This document shows positions 1-5,156 of a DNA stretch of 5,156 bases, in pieces. The DNA lies in the NCBI GenBank assembly GCA_937881285.1, contig CALGEU010000014.1, positions 1 through 5,156 of the forward strand. The letters run 5' to 3'. This stretch comes from an uncultured Clostridia bacterium. GTDB taxonomy: Bacteria > Bacillota > Clostridia > Christensenellales > CAG-917. Position 1 is the first letter of the stretch; every line of letters starts with the position of its first letter. Under the pieces are notes generated by a model. The model was not told where the DNA came from, ran no database searches, and saw nothing but the letters and a program-made list of their open reading frames with translations. A program made the translations under genes and the position numbers.

Positions 1-183
1 GCGCTGTATTTCGGAGCGTACGACGAGAAGACGGGGGCGTGCGGCTCGAAAGTCAATCTGTTTGAAAAAGGACTTTTCAATCACGACGTCGAAGTGAGCG
101 GCGGATATATGAAAGAAGAATGTTCTGCCTTGTTGTCGGATTTTTTCAAAACAAAGAGAAAAAATCGAAAGAGCGATAAATAA
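1..183 (+). CDS. tadA: tRNA-specific adenosine deaminase TadA, C-terminal 60 residues (5' end outside window)
   Basis: This is the tail of the zinc-dependent deaminase that converts A34 to inosine in tRNA-Arg(ACG), an essential step for decoding CGN codons. Frame 1 is open from the first base to TAA at 181-183. The segment FGAYDEKTGACGS, then VNLF, FNHDVEV, and EECSALLSDFF match the C-terminal part of bacterial TadA, where the family typically reads FGA(Y/F)DPK.GA.GS..NL....FNH..EV..G....EC..LL..FF. The catalytic HAE and PCxxC zinc motifs would lie upstream, so catalytic competence cannot be judged here. The protein ends in a basic tail (KTKRKNRKSDK), common in this family. About 100 residues are missing to the left, judging by the usual length near 160. 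The gene is followed by a bidirectional terminator and faces a minus-strand gene. In B. subtilis the SRP RNA and dnaX follow tadA; neither is present here. The family assignment is confident from motif order alone. Confidence 0.88.
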   Translation, partial: ALYFGAYDEKTGACGSKVNLFEKGLFNHDVEVSGGYMKEECSALLSDFFKTKRKNRKSDK

Positions 184-270
184 GCCGAAAGGGAAAGCGG
201 ATAAGAAAATAAAAAGAGTTTCAATCCGATAAATCGAAAACGTTATTCAAATCCGAAAATAAAACGAGAC

Positions 271-310
271 AAAAAGAAAACGACCGCAAAGCGCGGTCGC
301 ATTCTTTTTA
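271..310. terminator. Bidirectional intrinsic terminator between converging tadA and the small minus-strand gene
   Basis: A perfect 7-bp G+C-rich stem, CGACCGC (281-287) with GCGGTCG (293-299), encloses a 5-nt loop (AAAGC). To the left lies an A-rich tract (271-280), which becomes TTTTCTTTTT immediately after the stem when read on the minus strand, an excellent intrinsic terminator for the small gene ending at 395. To the right the plus strand reads C then ATTCTTTTTA (301-310), a slightly offset but adequate U-tract for tadA. The location, about 100 bp past each stop codon between convergent genes, fits one hairpin serving both transcripts. It should be stronger on the minus strand. Confidence 0.82.
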
Positions 311-334
311 TATCGGGGAGAAGAAACTTTTTTG

Positions 335-357
335 CGTGCATTGAATGTCAATGCACG
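335..357. repeat. Perfect 10-bp inverted repeat with 3-nt spacer
   Basis: The arms CGTGCATTGA (335-344) and TCAATGCACG (348-357) are exact reverse complements separated by ATG. Neither side has the U-tract expected of a terminator: on the minus strand the stem is followed by C and an A-run, and on the plus strand by GCGTCGGGG. It lies 37 bp past the stop of the small minus-strand gene and before the shared terminator, so it would form a second hairpin in that gene's 3' untranslated region. It could instead be a protein-binding palindrome. Its function is unknown. Confidence 0.75.
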
Positions 358-394
358 GCGTCGGGGATTGTGATTGCAGAATCGTTGAGAGATT

Positions 395-643
395 TCAGTC
401 GGTTATTTCTTTTGAGTTTTCATATGCGGAAGTTTTTTCTTCGTTCAAAGAATCGTTTTCCGCTTCTTTTTCTTCGCTTTCTTCAAAAGACGGGTCGAAG
501 ATTTCCACGAAACCGACGTCGTTTATCACGTTGTCTATTGCGTCTTTCGGAACGCCGAGTATGCACGCAAGCACACTCGATACGATTGATACGATGCCGA
601 CGATGACTATTGCGATGATTTCTTTGAGTTTTTTCTTGTCCAT
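395..643 (-). CDS. Small unrecognised protein (82 aa): one N-terminal hydrophobic segment, acidic C-terminal tail; possible lipoprotein
   Basis: I do not recognise this gene, and no function is assigned. It starts at ATG (643-641) with a clear ribosome binding site AGGGAG six bases upstream and ends at TGA (397-395). The N-terminus is basic (DKKKLK, residues 2-7), followed by an uninterrupted hydrophobic stretch at about 9-29 (isoleucine, valine, alanine, two glycines) and then GVPKDAIDNVIND. From about residue 43 the chain is rich in Glu, Asp and Ser and probably disordered. Topology is likely N-in with the acidic tail outside, by the positive-inside rule. Residues 24-27 (VLAC) after a basic n-region also fit a relaxed lipobox with Cys27 as the lipidated residue; the hydrophobic ILGV after the Cys argues against it. 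A small holin- or membrane-anchor-like protein is another possibility. It is transcribed opposite to both neighbours, with its own candidate promoter and a strong terminator, so it is probably a separate unit. The ribosome binding site, composition and flanking signals support a real gene. Confidence 0.72.
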   Translation of the reverse strand: MDKKKLKEIIAIVIVGIVSIVSSVLACILGVPKDAIDNVINDVGFVEIFDPSFEESEEKEAENDSLNEEKTSAYENSKEITD

Positions 644-649
644 GACGTT

Positions 650-655
650 CTCCCT
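650..655 (-). promoter_or_regulatory. Ribosome binding site of the small minus-strand gene
   Basis: Read on the minus strand, AGGGAG (655 to 650) lies six bases before the ATG at 643. This near-ideal Shine-Dalgarno spacing fixes the start and is the best single argument that this ORF, rather than the plus-strand frames opposite it, is the real gene. Confidence 0.75.
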
Positions 656-700
656 GAAAGTTATTGCACCTGCATAGCCTTATCACCCGAACGCAACGGC

Positions 701-730
701 AATATATCACGCGTTTTTCAAAATATCCAA
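701..730 (-). promoter_or_regulatory. Candidate extended -10 promoter for the small minus-strand gene
   Basis: On the minus strand, TTGGAT (730-725) is followed after 18 bp by TATATT (706-701), which is preceded directly by TGA (709-707), giving an extended TGnTATATT -10. TATATT differs from the consensus at one position, and TTGGAT keeps the leading TTG of the -35. Transcription would begin near 694, leaving an untranslated leader of about 50 bases. The call rests on consensus matching only. Confidence 0.45.
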
Positions 731-788
731 ATTATTATGTCACGGTTTTTGCGTGGCAAACTTTCAAAGAAAACGAATATAGTATGGT

Positions 789-1811
789 ATGGAAAAGTAT
801 AATATCGTTTTTATAGAAACAGAATGGGCAAGGGCGGAGATTCTGGGCAGGCGAGCGGAAGATTTCGTGCTTCGCGAGTTTTCGTCTTTCGGAGCGAGCG
901 TTGCGAGAATGGTGAAAAAAAGTGCGTACAAAGAAGAGTGCGCGCTCTTGCCCGATTGCGTCAACGTGGTGCTCGAACTCGATATGCCGCTTGTGAAACT
1001 TAAAGACGTCACGTCTCTTGCGGACAAAATGAAAAGGGACAAAATAAATTGCGTGCGACTGGGGAGCAAGGACGCATTAAGCAAAATCTGTATCGGAAAG
1101 GATACGAGCGGCGGAGTTTTTTCATCGTCGCAGGCTTTTTTTAAGATTGATGATGCAAAATCGTACAATCTGGTGTATAATCGGCTTAAAGACGAAATAC
1201 TTGACGAAATGCTTTCGCGCGGAGTGAAAATTCTCGACAAAGCCACGACGTTTATCGACGATACCGCCGTCATAGAAAGCGGAGCGACGATTCTGCCGTT
1301 CACGAGAATAGAAGGCGAGAGCGCGATAAGCGCAAAATCCGTCGTCGGAGCGTCGTATATAAAGGACAGCGTAATTGACGGAGCAAACGTCGAATGGTCG
1401 CATATAGTATGTTCGCACGTGCACGCGCGCGCGACGGTCGGTCCGTATGCAAGACTCAGAAGAGCGGAAATAGGCGAAGATTGCAGAGTCGGAGATTTCG
1501 TGGAAGTGAAAGCGTCCGCGCTTGAAAAGGGTGTGAAAGCGGCGCATTTGAGTTATATCGGAGACGCGCAGGTCGGGGAGAGAACCAACGTGGGGTGCGG
1601 AACGGTGTTCTGCAATTACGACGGCAAAAACAAGCATAAGACCACCGTCGGTTGCGATTGTTTTCTCGGTGCGAATACGAATCTCGTTGCACCGCTCGTC
1701 GTGGGAGACAAGGCGTTTATTGCGGCAGGCACGACTGTAACGAGAGACGTTGACGAGAAGACTTTCACGATAGGACGCGTGAAGCAGGATACGGTGAAAA
1801 GCGACAGATAA
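789..1811 (+). CDS. glmU: GlmU-like glucosamine-1-phosphate N-acetyltransferase with shortened, degenerate uridyltransferase domain (340 aa)
   Basis: The C-terminal half (about residues 150-335) is a left-handed beta-helix acetyltransferase of the GlmU type, which acetylates glucosamine-1-phosphate with acetyl-CoA for UDP-GlcNAc synthesis. Residues equivalent to the E. coli active site are all present: R224 (GPYARLR), K241 (FVEVK), H253 and Y256 (AAHLSYIGD), N267, N276 (CNYDG) and K282; SRV.Q near the end appears as GRVKQ. The linking arm helix is recognisable at about 128-146 (ending RGVKI). The N-terminal part is only about 150 residues, against roughly 250 in normal GlmU, and has no LAAGxGTRMxS nucleotide-binding loop and no GTA motif; only a GDxPL-like remnant (LDMPL, 64-68) is visible. 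Uridyltransferase activity is therefore unlikely. The start is uncertain: an in-frame TAG at 780-782 rules out a longer frame, ATG 789 has no Shine-Dalgarno, and starts at GTG 867 or ATG 909 are possible. It occupies the classical glmU position upstream of pth and mfd, with prs absent. Confidence 0.85.
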   Translation: MEKYNIVFIETEWARAEILGRRAEDFVLREFSSFGASVARMVKKSAYKEECALLPDCVNVVLELDMPLVKLKDVTSLADKMKRDKINCVRLGSKDALSKICIGKDTSGGVFSSSQAFFKIDDAKSYNLVYNRLKDEILDEMLSRGVKILDKATTFIDDTAVIESGATILPFTRIEGESAISAKSVVGASYIKDSVIDGANVEWSHIVCSHVHARATVGPYARLRRAEIGEDCRVGDFVEVKASALEKGVKAAHLSYIGDAQVGERTNVGCGTVFCNYDGKNKHKTTVGCDCFLGANTNLVAPLVVGDKAFIAAGTTVTRDVDEKTFTIGRVKQDTVKSDR

Positions 1812-1887
1812 GAAATCGCCGAATAACCGAAGACGCTGAAAAGACACAACTCAAACTAATATTCTCATAAAAAACGAAAAGAAAACG

Positions 1888-1903
1888 CAAGGCGAAAGCC
1901 TTG
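1888..1903 (+). promoter_or_regulatory. GNRA-tetraloop hairpin abutting the pth ribosome binding site
   Basis: CAAGGC (1888-1893) and GCCTTG (1898-1903) form a perfect 6-bp stem closed by GAAA, a stable GNRA tetraloop. The first base of the Shine-Dalgarno AAAGGA follows with no gap. No U-tract follows, so it is not an intrinsic terminator. It may keep the leader open, mark an RNA processing site in the 105-bp glmU-pth gap, or set relative expression. The structure is directly visible; the role is inferred. Confidence 0.55.
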
Positions 1904-1909
1904 AAAGGA
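1904..1909 (+). promoter_or_regulatory. Ribosome binding site of pth
   Basis: AAAGGA lies seven bases before ATG 1917 and ten before the following in-frame ATG 1920. The spacing favours the first ATG, although starting at the second would remove only one Met. Confidence 0.7.
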
Positions 1910-1916
1910 TAAGCGT

Positions 1917-2501
1917 ATGATGCTCGTCGTGGGATTGGGCAATCCCGGAATGAAGTACAAAAACACCTATCACAACGTCGGCTTTATGGTCGTTGACGAA
2001 CTATGCAAGAGACTGAAAGTCAAAGCCGACGTTAAAGAATGCGACGCACTCACCTGCAAAGCAAATTACATGGGCGTCGATTTTGTCGTTGCAAAGCCGC
2101 AAACCTATATGAATTTGTCGGGTGAAGCGGTGAAAAAACTCGTGCGCAAATACGGCGTTGACGAGCAAAACGAACTCATCGTTTGCTATGACGATATAGA
2201 TTTGCCGATAGGAAAATTGCGCATAAGAGAAGAAGGAAGCGCAGGCACGCACAACGGTATGCGCAACATCGTTGCAGAACTTTGTACGCAGAATTTCAAG
2301 CGCGTGAGAGTCGGCACAAAAACGGAGCAACTCGCACAACACGAAGTTCAACTTATCGATTTCGTGCTTTCAAAGGTCGATTTTGAGAATAAACAAGTTT
2401 TGCAAGGTGCGATAGACACCGCCGTAGAAGCAGTTTTGGATATGGTGGAAGGCGTTGACATTCAGCGCGTTCAGGAAAAAGCAAACAGGAAAAACAAGTG
2501 A
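1917..2501 (+). CDS. pth: Peptidyl-tRNA hydrolase (194 aa)
   Basis: This cytoplasmic enzyme cleaves the ester bond of peptidyl-tRNAs released from stalled ribosomes, freeing tRNA for reuse. Family motifs occur in order: VVGLGNPG (4-11, with N9), NTYHNVGF with catalytic H19, KPQTYMNLSG (60-69, with N66), CYDDIDLPIGKLRIR (90-104, with D92), and GSAGTHNGMRNI (107-118, with N113). These match the E. coli catalytic and substrate-contact residues N10, H20, N68, D93 and N114. The GTHNGM variant is usual in Bacillota. Length is normal (about 185-195). One oddity is the loop after RVRVG (129-133), where the common GIGRP/GIGHP is replaced by GTKTEQ. The start is set by AAAGGA seven bases upstream. The gene follows the glmU-like gene by 105 bp and overlaps the mfd start by three bases, so pth and mfd are probably translationally linked. 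Its TGA ends at 2501 after a basic tail (NRKNK). Confidence 0.95.
   Translation: MMLVVGLGNPGMKYKNTYHNVGFMVVDELCKRLKVKADVKECDALTCKANYMGVDFVVAKPQTYMNLSGEAVKKLVRKYGVDEQNELIVCYDDIDLPIGKLRIREEGSAGTHNGMRNIVAELCTQNFKRVRVGTKTEQLAQHEVQLIDFVLSKVDFENKQVLQGAIDTAVEAVLDMVEGVDIQRVQEKANRKNK
2487..2490 (+). promoter_or_regulatory. Ribosome binding site of mfd, inside the end of pth
   Basis: AGGA lies seven bases before the GTG at 2498, within the last codons of pth. It selects the GTG overlapping the pth stop (GTGA, 2498-2501) over later in-frame ATGs, the first of which is codon 22. Confidence 0.65.
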
Positions 2502-5156
2502 CGACGCCAAAGATTTTACAACTTCAGAATCTCGGAGAAAAACTCTCGTCGCTAAACGGAATGGGAGCAAAAAGACTGATCGACGAAAAATTGTCGGCAG
2601 TTTCCGTATTGCGCGTTTGCGAAGGCGCAAAGGTGCATATCATATCCCAGATTCCTACGAAAAAACTCGTAGTATGCTCGGATAGTCTCGGCGCGAAAAG
2701 TCTGTTCAGAAAACTGCAAGGGTGGGGAATAAAAGCGGATTATCTGCCCTACCGCGACGACGTGTTGATTGCAAGAAAGAGTTTTTCTTCTCAAAACGTC
2801 AGAGAAAGAGTTTGCACGCTAAGCGATATGGCGTGCGGAGATTTCGACGTTGTCGTGACGAGTGCGGACAGTCTGTTGCAACTCTTCCCGAAAAAAGAAT
2901 TGGTGAAAGAGTTTTCCGTCACCGTGGCAAAGGAAGACCTTGTTTCTCCGCAGACACTTGCCGACAGACTTGCGCTTGCAGGATACAAACGCCAGACAAT
3001 GATTGCCGACGCAGGCGATTTTGCAGTGCGCGGCGACATCGTTGACGTATACTCGACAAACGGCACGGCGTACAGAATAAATTTCTTCGACGAACTCGTA
3101 GAAGACATAAAAGTCATCGACGTTGAAACCATGCTTTCTTCAAACGACGTGGAAAGCGTGCGTTTTGCTCCTGCAAGCGACGTTATATTGTCTGAAAAAG
3201 ATTATGACGAAGCAAGAGAAAAACTTGAATTTTATCGTGACGTAAAATATGCTGCCGAAGCAAAGGAAAGGCTTTCCGTCGGAGCGTGCGACCCGTCGCT
3301 CGTGTGGGCGTTGCCGTTTATGCAAGGCGCGACGGCACCGATATTCGATTATCTCGACAAAACGGACGTGATAGTTTTCGACGAGCCGAAAGTCGTGTGC
3401 GACAAGTTGCAAATCCTTATCAAAGAATTTGACGGAAGAATAAAGAACCTTCTCGAAGGCGGCGAAATTCTTGCGTGTCACAAAGACGTGTATATCACGC
3501 TTTCGGAAATCAGAAGACGTCTTATGTTCGTGCGAAAATTGAGTTTTTGCGCGCTGTCTCTAAACAATCAACTTTTCGAGCCGAAGTATTTAATCGAACC
3601 GAAGACAAAACCCGTAACGAAGTATTATCTCGACCCGCAGACCATAGTGCAGGATTTGCGCACGTTCGTGCTCAACGGCACGAAAACGCTTCTTGCGTGC
3701 GGCAGCAAAGAAAGAGCAAAGAGCGTCATAGAGAGTTTGCGCGAAAACGACGTTTTTGCAACGTACAGCGAAGACGGCAACGACGACGGCACGATACTCG
3801 CAACGCCGATGAACGTCGAAACGGGCTTTATATATCCCGCGCAAAAGGTGTGTCTCGTCGGCGTGTCCGAATGTATCGGCAAACACCGCTCCGAAGACGG
3901 ACTTTCGCGCTCCAAAGAACAAGCGCTCGCACCCGTTGCAGGCGATTACGTCGTGCACAGAATTCACGGTGTCGGACTTTGCGAAGGCACGACGATTCTC
4001 AAAACCGGCGATTTTGAAAAAGAATATATAGTTCTCAAATACAAAGACGGCGACACGCTTTACGTTGCCACCGACCAGATGAACAATCTTCAAAAGTTCA
4101 TCGGCGAAGAAAGCCCCGCACTGAACAAACTCGGCGGAAAAGAATTTGAAAGAGAAAAAGAAAAAGTGCGCAAATCCGTGCGCAAACTTGCCGTAAATCT
4201 CGTCGAACTCTACGCCAAGCGCGAAAAACAACGCGGTTTCAAGTACAGCCCCGACACCGTGTGGCAAAAAGAGTTCGAAGACAATTTCGAATACGAAGAA
4301 ACGCCCGACCAACTCAAAGCCATAGCCGACATCAAGCAGGATATGGAGACGGGGCGTATTATGGACAGACTTCTCGTCGGGGACGTCGGATTCGGCAAGA
4401 CGGAAGTTGCGTTTAGGGCAATGTTCAAGACGGTGCTCGATTCAAAACAAGCTGTTTTGCTTGCACCGACCACTATACTTGCCCGTCAGCATTACGAAAA
4501 CCTTATAAAGAGACTCGAACCGTTCGGCATAAAATGCGGACTGCTCACGAGACTGCAATCCACAAAAGAAACGCAGGATTTGCTCGACGGTCTCAAAAAG
4601 GGCACGGTGCATATGGTGATTGCAACGCACAAAGTGCTTGCAAAAGCGGTCGAATTTCACGATTTGGGTTTGCTTGTGCTTGACGAAGAGCAACGTTTCG
4701 GCGTTGACCACAAGGAAAAACTCAAAGAAAAATATCCGCTTGTCAACGTGCTTACGCTTTCCGCAACGCCCATACCGCGCACTCTCAATATGTCGCTCAC
4801 GGGCGTAAGGGACATATCTATGCTTGAAACCGCGCCGCACGGCAGATTGCCTGTGCAAACGTACGTCGTGGGATACTCCGACGCACTTTGCGTTGACGCA
4901 ATCACGAGAGAACTCGCTCGCGGCGGACAAACGCTCATACTTCTCAACAACGTCGAAGCACTCGACCCGTACGCAAGCAAACTTCGCTCTCTTTGTCCCG
5001 ACGCGCGCATAATCACCGCACACGGACAGATGCTTCCGGGGCAACTGGAAGAGAGAATGAGTGCGTTCTACGACAAAGAATTCGATGTGCTCGTTGCGAC
5101 CACGATTATTGAAAACGGCATAGACTTGCCCGACGCAAACACGCTTATCGTCATCG
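2498..5156 (+). CDS. mfd: Transcription-repair coupling factor Mfd (first 886 residues; 3' end outside window)
   Basis: Mfd binds RNA polymerase stalled at DNA lesions, pushes it off with a double-strand DNA translocase and recruits UvrA. The frame is open from GTG 2498 to the window edge. The N-terminal third is the UvrB-like module, with AGDFAVRGDIVDVY at about 172-185 (family FAVRGGIVDVY, so one Gly is Asp180). The RNA polymerase interaction domain begins at GDYVVHRIHGVG (482-493) and includes TLYVAT. A long charged relay helix follows (about 549-585). The translocase core has TPDQ (602-605), Walker A GDVGFGKT (628-635), PTTILARQHY, Walker B DEEQRFGV (729-736), SATPIPRTL (755-763), AHGQM and TTIIENGIDLPDANTL (868-883). 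About 280 C-terminal residues, including helicase motif VI, the TRG motif and the UvrA-inhibitory domain, are cut off, judging by the usual length near 1,150-1,180. Oddities are LLNNVE in place of the usual HNRVE and ENGID in place of ETGID. It overlaps pth and is probably co-transcribed with it. Confidence 0.96.
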   Translation, partial: MTTPKILQLQNLGEKLSSLNGMGAKRLIDEKLSAVSVLRVCEGAKVHIISQIPTKKLVVCSDSLGAKSLFRKLQGWGIKADYLPYRDDVLIARKSFSSQNVRERVCTLSDMACGDFDVVVTSADSLLQLFPKKELVKEFSVTVAKEDLVSPQTLADRLALAGYKRQTMIADAGDFAVRGDIVDVYSTNGTAYRINFFDELVEDIKVIDVETMLSSNDVESVRFAPASDVILSEKDYDEAREKLEFYRDVKYAAEAKERLSVGACDPSLVWALPFMQGATAPIFDYLDKTDVIVFDEPKVVCDKLQILIKEFDGRIKNLLEGGEILACHKDVYITLSEIRRRLMFVRKLSFCALSLNNQLFEPKYLIEPKTKPVTKYYLDPQTIVQDLRTFVLNGTKTLLACGSKERAKSVIESLRENDVFATYSEDGNDDGTILATPMNVETGFIYPAQKVCLVGVSECIGKHRSEDGLSRSKEQALAPVAGDYVVHRIHGVGLCEGTTILKTGDFEKEYIVLKYKDGDTLYVATDQMNNLQKFIGEESPALNKLGGKEFEREKEKVRKSVRKLAVNLVELYAKREKQRGFKYSPDTVWQKEFEDNFEYEETPDQLKAIADIKQDMETGRIMDRLLVGDVGFGKTEVAFRAMFKTVLDSKQAVLLAPTTILARQHYENLIKRLEPFGIKCGLLTRLQSTKETQDLLDGLKKGTVHMVIATHKVLAKAVEFHDLGLLVLDEEQRFGVDHKEKLKEKYPLVNVLTLSATPIPRTLNMSLTGVRDISMLETAPHGRLPVQTYVVGYSDALCVDAITRELARGGQTLILLNNVEALDPYASKLRSLCPDARIITAHGQMLPGQLEERMSAFYDKEFDVLVATTIIENGIDLPDANTLIVI

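Noticed and set aside
184..394. Possible SRP RNA or other RNA gene downstream of tadA
   Set aside because: In B. subtilis the SRP RNA gene lies here, but the sequence is A-rich with no GGTAA/GGAA-type SRP hairpin; only the terminator and inverted repeat are visible.
345..677. Plus-strand ORF of 110 codons opposite the small minus-strand gene
   Set aside because: No ribosome binding site before ATG 345, which lies in the loop of the inverted repeat; the Ser/Phe-rich composition is typical of the antisense of a Glu/Lys-rich gene, and the minus-strand frame has proper signals.
733..738. TATTAT as an alternative -10 upstream of the GlmU-like gene
   Set aside because: The distance to ATG 789 is suitable, but no -35-like hexamer is present at 16-18 bp and there is no extended -10.
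798..803. Perfect TATAAT as a promoter -10 for the GlmU-like gene
   Set aside because: No recognisable -35 at 16-18 bp spacing (775-780 is GAATAT), no TGn extension, and it lies inside the apparent coding region; kept only as a question about the start.
1122..1847. Long minus-strand ORF (241 codons) opposite the GlmU-like gene
   Set aside because: Shadow of a gene with clear acetyltransferase motifs; its translation is Arg/His/Phe-rich with no recognisable domain.
1857..1862. TAATAT as an internal promoter -10 for pth-mfd
   Set aside because: The only -35-like sequence (CTGAAA, 1836-1841) is 15 bp away and poor; co-transcription from upstream is simpler.
3475..4312. Long ORFs on both strands within mfd (3475-4017 plus; 3590-4312 minus)
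   Set aside because: The mfd frame runs unbroken through this stretch with conserved RNA polymerase-interaction motifs; the alternative frames give low-complexity Arg-rich or Phe-rich sequences.

Overview
The window reads as an ordinary chromosomal housekeeping segment of a Bacillota bacterium, probably Clostridia-like. The evidence is the order glmU-type gene, pth, mfd on one strand, a reduced version of the B. subtilis block glmU-prs-ctc-pth-fin-mfd, together with strong AGGA/AAGG-type ribosome binding sites on three of the genes. Base composition looks moderate (mid-40s % GC by eye). The species cannot be named from sequence alone.

Layout. Bases 1-183 are the 3' end of tadA (tRNA adenosine deaminase), reading rightward. 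Bases 184-394 contain no gene, but hold a compact hairpin at 281-299 that can terminate transcription from both sides and a separate perfect 10-bp inverted repeat at 335-357. A small gene on the minus strand (643 to 395) encodes an 82-residue protein with one hydrophobic segment and a very acidic tail; it has its own ribosome binding site and a plausible extended -10 promoter. A divergent intergenic gap (644-788) separates it from three co-directional genes: a shortened GlmU-like protein (789-1811), pth (1917-2501) and mfd (2498 to beyond the right edge). The mfd start overlaps the pth stop.

How the genes work together. GlmU supplies UDP-GlcNAc for cell wall synthesis, Pth recycles stalled peptidyl-tRNA, and Mfd removes stalled RNA polymerase and recruits repair. 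They share an operon rather than a single pathway. TadA makes the wobble inosine of tRNA-Arg.

The most interesting point is the GlmU-like protein. Its left-handed beta-helix acetyltransferase half is complete with all recognised active-site residues, but the uridyltransferase half is cut to about 150 residues and lacks the nucleotide-binding loop, although it sits at the canonical glmU locus. Second is the unrecognised small membrane or lipoprotein candidate inserted between tadA and this operon. I see no mobile element, CRISPR array, RNA gene or defence system.
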